From the NCBI GenBank assembly GCA_024699855.1, contig JAMPIQ010000001.1, positions 17,608,001-17,672,000 of the forward strand: a stretch of DNA of 64,000 nucleotides, written 5' to 3'. Source of the stretch: Aphelenchoides besseyi (taxonomy: Eukaryota; Nematoda; Chromadorea; Rhabditida; Aphelenchoididae). Positions 21,815-34,458 of this stretch are shown here, piece by piece (position 1 is the stretch's first letter; each line of letters begins with the position of its first letter). Under the pieces are notes generated by a model, which did no database searches, was not told the DNA's origin, and worked only from the letters and a program-made list of their open reading frames with translations. Made by a program: the position numbers and the translations under genes.

Positions 21815-24800
21815 TTAGTTGACTCCACGCCGCGAGATTCGTCGTCCTCCGTTTTCTTCCTAAACACCGAAAGTAAAAGATCGGAAGGCGAATGGAAACA
21901 CAATAATGAACCAATTAAAAACTTTTCATCTTATGTGCGATTGTTGTTGTGCAGTTAACTATCAATTAAAAATGTCTTTGAATTGGCATCAAAAAGCGTT
22001 TGACTGTAAAGCAACGACACTTAGCGACTAGTTTCTGCACATTTACACAACACTCTTACCCTCCGTTTTCAACTTTTGATTGATTCTAAACGCCCATGTT
22101 AATAGTTGGCTTTTTCAGCACCGCAGTTTTTGGTTAGATTGTGAATGTTAAAGGACTTACATCAAAGCTTTTCCATGCACAAGACGCAAGCGGCAAGCCG
22201 TCGGATCCGAGTGGGCATGGAGCATCGAGTCCAGGAATGCCTTGTTCGCCCTAGAAAGCTCAATTTGTATAAGAATGACGTTCTCGTCTAATCACTTTTG
22301 GTCCTCGTAATCCTGGCCGGCCTCTTGGACCCTGAAGTTAATTAACTGAATGCTGATGATCACTGGCCATTTACCTGGTCGCCTTTGTCCCCTTTGATCG
22401 AGTCACCTTTGTCTCCTTTATCTCCCTAAGAAAGTGGATGTTAAATTAGGATAGTTAATTCCAAGAAACTATTGAAAAAAGTTATGAAAAACTATTTAAA
22501 AATGGAAATGTGATAAAGTGAATACCGTTCCGGGTAATCCGATTGATCCCTAAATAGACACTTAATTGCTTGTAATTGTTCGACAATTCATACCGGCTCT
22601 CCTTTTTCGCCTCGTTCGCCTTTGATTCCAATTCCTGGCAGTCCCTTTAAGCAAAATGATTGACCCTAATCTTCAAGTTTCCTCTTACTCTTGGGCCAGG
22701 AGGACCGACGAGTAGTTGTCCAGGCCCATTGCCGGTCGCCTTTTCACCCGGTGGTCCGGGCATTCGTAAAGAAATTCGATTAGAGAAATGCAACTTAAAA
22801 CGCAAACATATCTGGTAAACCGATTCCACCCGCATCTCCTTTGTCTCCTAAGTGTTTTCAGTTAACAATCAGTTGTAAGCAAAAGAACGAAACCTTTTGG
22901 TCCTTGTGAACCCGGCAAACCGATTGGACCTTCAAATTTGCTGCGTAACTTTCAATACTCGCTTATTAATTACCCGGCGGCCCTCGTGAAATATTGGAAA
23001 GAAGTTGATTGCGAAGAAGTGGTAAGAGAACGGGCAGAAGCTCTTGAATCTCTTCCGTCGATCCAATACGACTCTTATGCTAAATACACAGAAATAGAGA
23101 CAAAACACAAGAACACAAAAGAAAGTCACCATCACCATTGTTCTGTTGTAAGAAGTAAACTCACTTTCTTTCCTCGCTTGCCGTCACGTCCTGGTATTCC
23201 TTGTTCACCCTAATTCAATGAATGTTTTTGATCCTAATCGAGCAACTAGCCTTTTCACCACGTAATCCAGGCGGTCCAACAATTCCAACGCCAATGTCGC
23301 CCTAAAACGTAATCTTGTTATGCAAATTTACGTCTTTATTCGCCTGCCTTCTCTCCTTTCTCGCCATCTTTTCCCGGAATTCTAGAATTCAATTGATCAA
23401 GATAAATACACTGAAAATACCCAGGTGGTCCTTGAATGACCGTATTCGAACCACTTGTTGCTTGAATCGTTGAAACACCCGGTTCACCCTACAAAAAAGC
23501 GTCGAATGATAAGATCTTTTGGTTTCACTCACCGGCACACCACGAAGACCGCGATCTCCTTTCGAGCCCTAAGAACAGTGATTCAATTGTTTCAAGTACA
23601 TAAACAACTCTTAGATTAAAACTTGAAAGCACAAACAACAAAAAATAGACACGTGGACAAAACTCAAACCTTGGGTCCTGGTAATCCTCTTGGACCAGAC
23701 GGACAATTGCATATTGGCGCTTGAAGTGTTGCAACTGTTGTCGTCGTACCGAACGGTGTCGTCAATAATGTGGGATTAACAAACTCGACTTTCTGTCGTT
23801 CGCATTCTCCTTTTTCGCCCTTGTAGCCTCTGGGACCGATCATTCCATCGCGACCGTCACGACCCGGCATTCCTTGAGATCCCTTGAAGAAACTGTCAAG
23901 AAAAGACAAAAGAACTAATTAAAAGAACCAATCAAAAACTTGTTTCTGAATCTTTTGCAAAAAACTTCGTTGACAACTAACCTTCGGTCCAACATCTCCT
24001 CTTTCTCCTTTCTGACCAAATCCAGTGGCTCCACGTTCACCCTTCAAATTCGATTTATGTTTTTAAAGTGATGGAAACTTTACTTTTGGACCCGTACGCG
24101 ATTCACCATCGAAGCCGGGTAGACCTCGTTCGCCCTAAACAAAGTTCGGTCATTAGTATATTGTGATCGAGTGAAGTTGCATTTTTGATTGTAAAAGAAG
24201 TGCGTCTTCGGTCTTCATCTGTTGCTCAACGGTGATCACGCGATCACAGAACACAATTCAGTGAACGTCTGACCAACAGATCACGACATGAAGTCAAACC
24301 ATAAAAGGCATTTAGAAAAGCAACCTTCTTCACGATTACAATCAAGTTCAATGAACATGTATTTTGCTCTAGTTCCTCACCTTCAAACCTGGTGCGCCAA
24401 TTGGCCCCGGTGGACTAAAATCGTAGATGTTACAGCAAAATGAAAGAATTCAATCACCCTGGAGGTCCCTGAACAACAATCGGTGCCATTGTTTCTGTGG
24501 AGTACGATGCAGCTCGATTATTGGCAATGTATGGACGTTGTTGCGGATAAGTAAACGGCGTTGAGTCGCCTTTCTGACCCGGCGGTCCGACAGGTCCCAT
24601 AACCTTCAAAATGATTGAATGAGTTAACTAAACATATAAACTCACTCCCGGCTCGCCTCGATCGCCTTTGCTTCCCGGAATTCCCTAGGAACAGTCGTTT
24701 AGGCAGTTCAATTAAGCATCTGTAAACATACGGGCAAACCACGAGGTCCATCAAGACCAATTGGACCGGGAAACCCTAAGAAGATCGTTTAACACATTTG

Positions 24801-26652
24801 CTCATCGCACATTCACTTGCCTGGATACCCACGAACACCTTTCTGACCCTAAAACAGAAACCATCAACTTATTTGTGTTGTCTGAATTAGACACAATAAC
24901 AAAAAAGTTAAGAAACTAAGATACAAAAACCGTAAATCAAAAACAAACCGGCGGTCCCGGTGGTCCAATTAGACCGCGAACTTCAATCGTTTTACCGTCG
25001 GGCGAATACAAAAAACCGTAGTGTCGAAGTTTGCGCATGTTTCGCTTGTCCAGTGGCTAAATTTCAAGAACTCAACACACAAACTCACGACTATTAGAAC
25101 GTTATAGTTTTGAACAAAATGTAGCTGATCAGAAAACTTAAAATAAAAAACTAACAACAACTCGCTCCTTGTACCATCGCTGATGCTTATGATGACAGAT
25201 GCCCGGAGGTCCCTTAAGATTGTAAATATCACAATAACACACGAAAAATTTCGTAAGAAAACCGAAACGTTCACTCCTCTTCGAAAACTCACCACTTCGC
25301 CGGGTTCTCCTTTTGGACCTAAAATCTTCGTTTAATTGCGTTTTTGAATTTGTTTTTGAATCTTTTCCGTCCCCTCCGATTGATCTTATTTGTTTGACAA
25401 TCGAAAGCAGATGGACATTCCGCTTGATGAGGCCGACAGTCATTTTTCGTGATGTCCAACCGCGAAACTCGTCAAGCGGAAACACGACGTCGTGTGCCGA
25501 AGAATGACGAGCCGCGGACATGACCCTTCTCGCATGCCAATCAGCTTCGAACAAACAAAAACCAACCTGCCGGACAATTGCATTGACGTTGCGGTTCGGA
25601 GGATTGGGCAAAAATCGATCGGTGATGTCGCGATGCGGGCACCGTGATAGTGAAGTTGTCGTCGGCACGCAACTCGGAGGCTATGGGCTAAAAAACCGAG
25701 GATTACGGGTCTTAGTGCAAAGCATGCGTTGCTTGAGGTCAATTGAAAGTTCTCATCGCTAACTTCGTGATCGTAAATCATGACCGCGAACTCGAAAGCC
25801 AAATTGCCGACATTTCCAAAAGCAAATTTTCATGCATTCCCGTTTAACGACCTTGTTAAGACCACCCGTTGGGTTGTTCTTTTGCAAATTTTTCGAATCC
25901 AAAGCTCAATCTCGTATAACAGGGAATCCTATCGGCCAATTTGTCTCGTTAGACTTCGAAGCGGCTTTTGAATCAAAAAAATCAGTTTGCGTTCCGACAA
26001 GTCGATTGATCGATTTCTTTTGGTTCCAATCGAAAAGAGCGATTGTTTAATGCCGGCACGTGTTATTGTGTGCTTCCGAATTTATCAACCGGGGACATGT
26101 AACGGAGTGCGCAATAATCGACGATTGAAAACAAGAAACAGCTGCCTTCGATCTTACGAGATCTCCCCGGCATCCAATACCCGACCATTTTGTCCGGAGA
26201 TGAAAAACGGCCAAAAGCCACAAAAAAGGGCAGCAATCGGTTGAGAGCAGATGCGCGCATCGAATTGGCCAAATTTCGCTGAGAACTCTCTACACCTGCG
26301 CAGTCGAGAAAAGTTGGCACCCGGTCAAAGGTCAACAGCATAATGGGAAAGGCAAAAGAGGAATTACAACCTGATTGCATAACGTTGGATTCGAACGTAC
26401 CGTTTTACTTCCGAACATTCGCTCCTCCAGTGCATTGACACGTTTGTTGAGGTTGTCCAGCTGAATCTGTTGCCAAACCAAAAGTACACCACAGGGCACG
26501 AGAACACTGAAGGTTGCGAGAAAGAGTTGAAGTCGTGATGCTGCTGTTGTGTTTTGACAATGTCGTCTTGATCGCTGCGAACTTTGACTGGCGGATCGTC
26601 GACGACCGATGGCGGCGAATGAAGTGGTCGCTCCGGCACTCGTAGCACTCAT
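21815..26652 (-). CDS. col-99: Transmembrane (MACIT) collagen, COL-99 / type XIII-XXIII-XXV-like
   Basis: Type II membrane collagen with interrupted triple helices. Start at 26652: [20 protein letters not shown], a basic cytoplasmic tail, then one membrane segment ([20 protein letters not shown]) and a short coiled coil ([19 protein letters not shown]). After non-collagenous exons ([26 protein letters not shown]) come many small exons of Gly-X-Y repeats between about 25325 and 22165, with breaks such as [12 protein letters not shown] and [19 protein letters not shown]. The end has the hallmark [18 protein letters not shown], shared with vertebrate types XXIII and XXV and nematode COL-99, then a short tail with stop at 21815. 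In worms this family acts in axon guidance and synapse organisation. Exons between 26330 and 25680 are the least certain. Confidence 0.88.
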
Positions 26653-28897
26653 TTTCGTTTGTGATTCACAAAAACCCAACTCTTCGACTCCAAAACTTCA
26701 TAATCACGTGGAATCGTAGTTTTTAAAAGAAACAACGAAACTGAAAGAAAGTTTACGGGAGGAGATTTTGGAACGCGTGGTTGAGTGCCGTTTGGTGGGG
26801 TCGAGATTCGCGAACTGTGAAGAAATTGAGTTGTCGAGGCTGTAAAGTGGTGCTGATAATCGGAAAACGACACGACAACCAGAAACTTTTTCCACGTCTT
26901 CAGAAGTTTCGTGTGAAACAGACACCCGGAGCTCGGTCGTTGCGTATCGGACGAATAGCTGATTAGATGGCCGTTGGCTAACAAGTGCGCGCGAGACTGA
27001 CAACTTCCAAGAGTGGACAAACGAATAAGTGGAGGCCGCACAGGTACGCGAATCGGTTATGCATCAACGAAAAGCCGTGTCGACTAATTTCGACAAGTCA
27101 ATGCAATCGTGTTTTAAAGCAAAATTTTGATTGAAAGTTGGTTGGAAGATTGAGCTTATGAAGAAGTTGAAGGAACGTGTGGAAGTGCGATGATTTCAAT
27201 GAAAATCGTTCATTCCCGTCAATCGAAAGACATTCGATATTCCGGTTCTTTTTAGCCCAAACGATCGTAGGGTCCACAAGTAAAGCGTGCAGCCAACAAA
27301 AATGGTTTGTTGATCGAGAGCACACAGCCGTTGGGCATCTGTGGATTATTGCGCGAGTCAGAATCGAAAGTGTGTGTGGACGAAAACAAAAGAGAGCGAA
27401 CTCCAGGAGTTTCGAAGGGAATCGATCGGCGAGATCAATGGTAACGAAGGGCTCATAAACTAAAAATAAGTGCGACAAGTGAATTAAAACAAAAAGCAAT
27501 GGACAAACGAACAAGACTAATTGATCCGCCTGTCCATTGTCGTGTGTTTTTTCTCGGATCGGATGAGCCGTTCGATCTCACGAAATCGCAACTCAATCGA
27601 TAGGGCCTCCAAATCGAGACGCCGCCCTCCCAACACGACAAAAGTGACCTCCGTCCATGAAAGCACCGCCCCAAAATCGTTAGCTCATCTTCCCGGCTCT
27701 CGTACCTCGAAAATGCCAAAACTCTTAGTGGATAATAAGATTCGTCCGAGGGAACTATGAGGTTATGACCATGAGCCTACAAATTGAATTAGGAGCGTCT
27801 GGAGTTGTGAGTCTACGAAGTCGCGCGCGGCATGTTTTACGATCTTCAGCTCCCGTAAACGACTTCAAGGCTGATTGCTACAGACGATTGAGAGTTTTGA
27901 TTGGAATCGAAGACCGCAAAATCCGACGGGTGTCATTAAACAGCGAATTTGGTGGTTTACGAGAAATCAGAACAAAAAAACTCTCGAATAACATGTCGAA
28001 GAAAAATGTTTTGGAGCGTGAAGAACGGGAATTAAAATCCCGTCCGCCAACGATCCATTCGAATTTATTGGCCGGGCCATTGGGACCGCTTATCAGAACG
28101 AAGAAAAACCATCGCAATTCTCCGGACGACCATTTCGCTTGCAATCGCAGATCTTCGTTGTGTTCGTAACCTCACGGTAATTTGCGATCACCGGGAAGTT
28201 GTTTTACTGATTGTAATCGCCGGATTGACACACGTCTCAACGGCAAGTTTTCTTTTGACCTCAACCTCAAACAAAAAACCAACTGGTGGTCGTCTAATTA
28301 CACTCGAAAGCTCTTCAACAGTTCATTTCGAAGTGTAACGCTTCTTGGAATTTCGATCGTTTTTCCTTCAAACTCAGCGGGTGGTTTCGAACGTTCGTCC
28401 ATCAATTCGATAGACGAAAAATTTTCATGGTCATCGAAAAAATGGAAATTAAGTGTTCGGTGATTGGCGGGGCCTGGAACTTGAAAGTGGGTCCCTCAAT
28501 CATAATTACGACGATTTGTTTTTCCGATTCGATTGCTTGATAAGCGTAGATCCGATTAGTGATCTTACGAGCTCTTTTTTTCATCCGCCATTCACTTGTC
28601 AATTTGCGGATGGAAATACGATGTTCGGCGCGATCGGTGCGCTTCAAGTGGGTTCTTTAGGAGCTTTGAGTTAATCTCATGCATATTCTCGGCATCACAT
28701 CAAAACGTAATTTATGCGCAGCACGAAGCTACGAAACAAACAAATCAAGAGCGAATGACAAGACAGTCGGAAGCGAATTGGATCGATGGGAAGTTCGCCT
28801 TCGACGGAACGCAACGTAACGGTGGTGGATTGAGTTTTGACTAAGCGCTGGACCTATGTGCGATGCGTTGCGACTCCGGAGTACGTGAAAAAGAAGT
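26653..28897. other. Intergenic, no gene recognised
   Basis: About 2.2 kb upstream of the collagen start. Open frames up to 138 codons (27098-27514 minus, 27765-28169 plus) are basic, low in motifs and overlap on both strands. It presumably holds the collagen promoter. No RNA gene or repeat seen. Confidence 0.5.
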
Positions 28898-29487
28898 TTA
28901 ATAGTCGGGTGTTATGAGTCGATAGCCACGAGAAAGTTGTCCGCCAGATCGTTTGCCAAAGCGAATGATCGGATCTTTCATGAAGTCTTGCTGAAAACGT
29001 CAACCTTTCAATAAGCATTTCTTGGAACTTCGGAGTGTTTGTGTGACTAAAAGACCAAAAATTCAGAGCTCAGCCTCACGCTTCAATTGCTTTTCTTGTT
29101 GTTTTTTTAACCCATCCGATGTTTGCACACTTTTTTCCGAATAACCCTCGAGCAATTGCCAAAAATAAGCGTTGAAGCATGCTTCCTTAAGTAACTGTTG
29201 ATTCCCCGTACTTACACTGCGAATCATTCGATTCATGTCATTGATGTTGGATTTTCTAAATCGAGCCAACGGTCCGGCAATTCCCAAATCGAGAATATCA
29301 GCACGTTTTGTAACTGAAATGACAATACGATTATTGGGTTAATGACTTATTGGGTAACTCACATGCTTTCGGGCCATTTGGCCACTCCAACAATCGAATT
29401 TCCGTGGAATCGAAGGCTTGAACACCGTTGCACATGATTGCGAAAAGAAGCGTGAAAGATAAGAGAAGCGACCGTACGAGCATCATT
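28898..29487 (-). CDS. RFamide-type neuropeptide precursor (FLP-like)
   Basis: Three exons, about 104 residues. Exon 1 (29487 down) encodes MMLVRSLLLSFTLLFAIMCN and GVQA, a signal peptide, then STEIRLLEWPNGPKAF. Exon 2 begins with a Lys-Arg site (TKRADILDLGIAGPLARFRK) and ends NINDMNRMIRS at a strong GTAAGTACG donor. Exon 3 (about 28995-28898, after TTTTCAG) reads QDFMKDPIIRFGKRSGG and ends YRLITPDY. The motif IIRFGKR predicts an RF-amide peptide released by dibasic cleavage. Between the two Lys-Arg sites the peptide would be about 45 residues, closer to NPF/NPY size than to usual short FLPs, unless RFRK is also cut. A TATAAAAG box lies 84 bases upstream of the ATG. Confidence 0.78.
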
Positions 29488-29570
29488 GCGTTTAAATCGG
29501 AAAGAAAGCCACAAGCCAAAAGAATTGGTAAAGCAAATTGAAATGAATTGGAAACCCTAAAATTAAATCT

Positions 29571-29578
29571 CTTTTATA
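29571..29578 (-). promoter_or_regulatory. TATA box of the RFamide precursor gene
   Basis: TATAAAAG on the minus strand, 84 bases upstream of the ATG at 29487; no splice acceptor lies close to that ATG. Confidence 0.6.
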
Positions 29579-31998
29579 CCATCGAGTGAGATCTTGTAGA
29601 ACAAGAACAGGTGCACACATCGACGTCATGTCGACTTTTGACGCGCACTAAGTTTTATAATAAAATATGTGCATATGAAAAGACTTAATGGTATGAAATT
29701 GGTACGAAATGCGTCTATCGAATCGACGAATGAAGAGTTCGAAGGATGCTACAGAAGGCGGATATTAGGAAGACTACGAGATTTGTAGGCTCCAACAGGT
29801 TTCAGGTTCGAGTTTTTAGAAAAAACACCGAACTACGGTAATCAGCGAAGAAGAAGAGGAAGAACAAGTCTGAAGGTTTATAAGCGTCTGTGAGGGCGAC
29901 GCTCTAAACCCGTTAAATAAAAAGCAAACGAACTCGAATTTCTCAGTTTTTAAATCCATAGATAGTAAATGGGCGTGCACATTTGCAAACAACCGTACGT
30001 TAATTATAACTGAAGAGTACAGTAAGTACGAAGATTAAACATTAATACTATTAAGTTTGTTTTTAGCTTGCATCCTAATTAGATCATAGTATGTTAGAAG
30101 AAACAACGAAAGTGCAATACTCGAACCACGAAACGGTAGTAAAATTGATCTTATTCTGGCAGGCTCTATACTAGCAAATCGAGTTAGCGAGCTTCGAGCG
30201 GTCAAATGACATAACCTCAACTTTTATGGATCACTCAATAAGATTACGTCTAGGTGCAGTGTGATGCACGTCATCGAAAGAAAATGAACTACGGTGAACG
30301 AATGGAAAGAACGTGTTTACGAACTATCCGAAAAAGTTAGGAACACCGGTGAAAAGACTAAAAGGACAATACGCAAAATCGTTAATTTCAGTCCGATGAA
30401 GTTTTGAAGGCTCTTGTGGGTTCTGCCCTAATGAGTGTAGGTGGTTAGCTGGGGTTGTGATTGAGTGGGTTGTTTGAAACATGGATTGTGCAAATACACG
30501 AAGATATCATAAGTCCAATGGAGAGAATTTCTTTACGCTTTGAAGTGTTTTTGTGCTTTTGCTCGACTGTTTTTATCGAGGAAATTCGTGCTAATGAGAT
30601 TTGGAGAGTTCGAACAAGATCCGCTTCATTGAACCGTTCACTCCTAAACTCGTTCGAAAACTTTATTTTTTGAAGAGCAGACGACAGCGGAAATGGTCGC
30701 AAAGGAAGTAAACAGGAACGTCGACGTCAAACAAATTTAAATGCCATATGCACTCTAGCAAGATGTTGGGAGGTCTCAGCATTTCAATCAAAGTATATGA
30801 GTCGACATTCGAGCACAATCTTTAGTCTTTTTAGTGTGAGAGTTCGCGGCGTGCCCTCGCATTGTCTGCAAAACAAACTCGAAATAATCGCAATTACCAC
30901 GTTCCCGGGCTATTTATAACCTACAGGTTAATTCGTTTGGGATGTGGGAAAAGTTTCGAGGGCTCGAGTTTGCTCATTTTTTACCGTAAAGTTAGCTCGA
31001 CTATAGTCCACGTGTTGTGACGATGGAATTTGTACGAGTGCAGCGAACGGTTTAATACGAGAAGCGGAAATCGATTTCCAAGAGAATTCTTCCAAACGGT
31101 AGTCTATGGTGGATTTGATGGAACCGAGGAAGAATAGACGTCGATTTTGAGTTTCGAGCGGTAAAGTAACGGGAAACTGTGGGTTGAATGTACGAAAGAG
31201 GAGGGGAAAAACAATACATCCGGTGCGACGGGCATATCCGGGTTTCTCATGATTCCGCGGGAGTTAAATCCCTGCCTAAACTACGCCGGAGATTGTTGGC
31301 GAGAATTGAGTTACGAACGGATGGAACATTGGTTGGATGGGTGTGATTTCAATTGTGACGAACATCGACAGACTCGAAACTGGAAATTCAGCAAATGCAA
31401 ACGCTTTGCAAGAGTATCGTCGAGACCGTCTTTTCGTATCACTTGACTATACGACCATCCATCCCGTTGTTTACTTACGCTTAAAATAGGAGGTCACGAT
31501 GACGGAAAGTCCGAAAAATAGTAACGATCTTTGCATTGTCTACGGGATTGAATATCTTTAAAGGTCAAATGGCCAGCCGGTTCCGTTTGAATTGCATAAA
31601 AAACGTGTTCTGTTCACGAAGGAGTTCAACAAAACGTTGATGGAACCTACGAAATTTCGTAAAGAAAGATCGAACCATTTTGTCAACACGAATTCAAATG
31701 CTTTGAATTCGGGTGGGTGGTTTGGCACAATAAACGACGTTTAAAACACTTGGCGTGGAGGTTCGAGTTACTTTCGGGTTGCTCTGAAGTTACAGTGATC
31801 GTAGAATTGACGTCTGTATTTCGTCATCACCGAGTGGTTAGTCAAACAAAGTCATAAGTTTTTGTATGGAAATGCGATCGAATTTCGAATTGACTTCGGA
31901 CACATAAAGCACGTTGTGTTTATTAAAATGTGACGATTTAGTCGATGGGAATCGATTTTACGTTTTGTTTGTTTGCATTCTGTGATGTTTCGAAAGCT
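29579..31998. other. Long intergenic stretch, no gene recognised
   Basis: About 2.4 kb between the RFamide gene promoter and the last serpin cassette. No open frame above 90 codons with motifs, no further reactive-loop exon and no tRNA signal found. An AATAAA signal for the distal serpin transcript lies near 31919 on the minus strand. Confidence 0.5.
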
Positions 31999-32163
31999 TC
32001 AGCCCATGAAGTTACCGAAGAAGAGCGGATGGTCGGCGTAGGAAATGACGTAGAAGAACGGATGGTCGGCTTTGAACACGGGAACGACTGGTGGCATCGA
32101 CGGTCGTCCACGATTCATCACAAGTGCTGTTGCAGCAGCGGCTTCCGAACCCTCTTCATTGAC
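31999..32163 (-). other. Serpin reactive-loop cassette C (distal)
   Basis: 165-base terminal exon after CTCATTTAG. Hinge [12 protein letters not shown], loop [15 protein letters not shown], then [20 protein letters not shown] and NFMG stop. By counting from the hinge, P1 falls at or next to the Arg-Gly of NRGR, suggesting a trypsin-like or subtilisin-like target. An AATAAA lies about 80 bases downstream. Confidence 0.9.
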
Positions 32164-34002
32164 CTAAATGAGGTCGAGATTATGAAGGGTTTTCTCAAAT
32201 TGCATTTATTTCGTTGGTCATTCAAGTGGACAGATATTTTGGCGAGCTTTTCAAAAAGACGATTCAATTCTAGCCGAAGTATTGACCCAAGAAAAGAGGT
32301 TGTCCATTGAAGTAGATTCCGTAGACGAACGGATGATCGGCCTTAAATCTTATGGGTTCGGGAGTTGGCTCGGGCATTGAAGCAAATGTCATGACGATAC
32401 CAGTCGCTGCCGCAGCTTCTGATCCCACCTCATTGACCTAAACGTATAAAAATTGGATGGAAATGACAAGCAAATCCCTCAGTTTTCTTTACTATGAAAC
32501 AACAAATGACAATCAGCAAAAAAAGCGACACTAAATACAAACAGTGAAATAAGTTAAAAAGAAACGAAAAAACTACGACGAGCCCTTGAAGGTGCCCAAA
32601 AATAGCCACTGGTCTTTGAAAAGTACACCGAAAAGGAAGGGATGATCAGCGACGAACTGCTCGATCGGATCGCCAATCATTCGACTCATGATAATCGCAG
32701 TGGAAGCAGCAGCCTCAGTACCAGATTCGTTCGACTGCAATGATCGGATGTTTATTCCAAACTCCTGCGAGTGCACACTAGAGAATTAGAATCGCACACA
32801 GGTTAGAGGAATGGCCGTGGAGTGAGTAGAGTTAGTGAGGATGAAGAATTCAAGCACCAGAGTTCAGTTCACACTTTCAACCCCCAAACTTTTTACAAAG
32901 TCACTTACCTCAATGAATGCCTTGTGAATGACTTGGGAGATGAACAAATCTCCATCGCTAGTGATTCCGCTGAAGTCCGCTTGTTTCGAAAAGCCTTCGG
33001 AGAAGCCGAGTTTGTCCAACACGTCATTTAATTCGATCTGAGAATTGATCTTGAAACGTGGCAGTTCAATCTGGAATTTTCGAATGCAAATTTCCGGTCG
33101 TTTAGTCGCGAACTCACGTTGACTTCACGGCGTTCGAATTGGGACTTCAATTTCAACAGTTCGGAGCCGTTGGTCTTCTTAACCCAATCGGCCAAACCGA
33201 ACTTTTCTTTGGGCAAAAACGCAACGAACGAAGCGTGCGAATCGGCGTACGGCAACTCCAGAACTTGAACGTCCGAGTTTTCAACGTAGTTGACTTTGGT
33301 TTTCATTTTCATCATTTTGACCTAAAGAGCAATTGAACATAAACAAGTTCAAAAGGAACACCCACTTGTTGGTCTTTGTTTTCGGCGACAAAGAACTTCT
33401 CATCGGTGGTACGCTTCTCATCAAATTGTTTGAACCAATTGCCCTTGAAGTAGACGGCGTTGATAAGGACGAGTTTGGTTTGAGCGCTGATGGCATCGTT
33501 GCTGAGAAGGTTTTGGATTTTGTCGTGGGTTGTCTTGGCCACAAAATCGTTGATCTCTTTGACCGTGGAGTCAGCTTGCGAAAAATCGACTTGTTTGAAA
33601 TCGCCGTTGAAATTCTTCGTGATCAGCTCTTTGTATTCAGGTTTGATGTTCAGTCTCTGGTCCGTGTAGGCGCGATTAGCAATTTCCAAAGTGATGTTTT
33701 TGTCCGGTGAAGTTAATTGCTGAAGAGTTTGATGGAAGAGAGAATTGAGAGCTTCGTTGTTGATTCCGCCTTGAAAAAGTGTGTTTGCGGTAAGACGAAG
33801 ACATAAGTGGGAACAAACCTTTGGCAAAAACCGAATCGAACTCTTTACGTGTATCACCCGAAGAGCCGGAATACGCCAACGACAGAGCCAATGCGATGGA
33901 GATAGGTGACAAGATGCACGATGCGGTGGAGTTGATGGCGGTTTCGCGGAGTAGACCAACGGCAAATTCAGTGGTGGCTTCAATGAAAGCAAGATCGGCC
34001 AT
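31999..34002 (-). CDS. Intracellular (clade B-like) serpin with three alternative reactive-loop exons
   Basis: Serine or cysteine protease inhibitor. The start [20 protein letters not shown] at 34002 lies 3 bases after a splice site (CGATTTCAG). There is no signal peptide, so the product is probably cytosolic. Common exons run from 34002 to 32909: [83 protein letters not shown], and [11 protein letters not shown], ending in phase 0 at a GTAAGT donor. Downstream lie three separate exons, each starting in phase 0 with the serpin hinge ([36 protein letters not shown]), each encoding a complete reactive loop, the ADHPF motif and its own stop. All hinges look inhibitory (small residues at P12-P9). 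The whole is a standard serpin of about 370-380 residues with a replaceable inhibitory end. Confidence 0.93.
32270..32437 (-). other. Serpin reactive-loop cassette B (middle)
   Basis: 168-base terminal exon after ACGTTTAG. Hinge [12 protein letters not shown], loop [17 protein letters not shown], then [20 protein letters not shown] and QYFG stop. The P1 region is Phe-Ala-Ser, suggesting a chymotrypsin- or elastase-like target. An AATAAA lies downstream near 32208. Confidence 0.9.
32573..32734 (-). other. Serpin reactive-loop cassette A (proximal)
   Basis: 162-base terminal exon after CATTGCAG. Hinge [12 protein letters not shown], loop [15 protein letters not shown], then [20 protein letters not shown] and TFKGSS stop. 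The P1 region is Arg-Met-Ile. No clear AATAAA was seen before the next cassette. Confidence 0.9.
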
Positions 34003-34090
34003 TTCCTGAAATCGAATTATTGAGAAAGCGATTCGTGGAGCCGAAAAGTGAATTGATGGCGTGCAGACGGCGCGTCATATCTTTCGCTCA

Positions 34091-34310
34091 CAAGGAAAGG
34101 TTGCGACTTGTCCGAGCCCGATTCAAGTGAATTTGGTATCAATCGATGCATCTGAGTGTGCTGATCACTAAATGGTAGGCCATTTTCCCCCGGATTCAGA
34201 ATCCGAAAAGTTATAGGCAAAAAACAAAATCCAAAACAGTCACCGCAGGCGGAGTCGAACCATCGCCCGCTGACGGCCGCCCGCTCCACTAACCACTCGG
34301 CCACCGCTGC
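34091..34310 (-). repeat. SINE-like element with a tRNA-derived head
   Basis: Minus strand 34310-34241 has RNA polymerase III boxes in tRNA spacing: box A TGGCCGAGTGG and box B GGTTCGACTCC. The acceptor stems do not pair properly and no good anticodon arm forms, so it is not a working tRNA. The body continues to 34091. A near-identical 145-base body copy lies inverted at 34459-34603. tRNA-derived head plus repeated body is the usual SINE layout. Confidence 0.7.
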
Positions 34311-34458
34311 TCACGCTCTCGAATACGAAACGCGCGCTTATATCGCCAAGAAAACAATGATGCTCCATATCTCGCTTCTGAAGCATGATAACAAAAAACG
34401 GAGTTCAGATTCGGATTCCCCATAGTTGAGAACCTCTAAAACCATAAAAACGCAAAAA

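Noticed and set aside
27765..28169. 134-codon plus-strand open frame
   Set aside because: Basic, motif-free, with a similar-length shadow on the opposite strand; no promoter or splice evidence.
34241..34310. tRNA gene on the minus strand
   Set aside because: Box A and box B are good, but acceptor and anticodon stems do not pair and the body repeats nearby, so it is a SINE head, not a tRNA gene.
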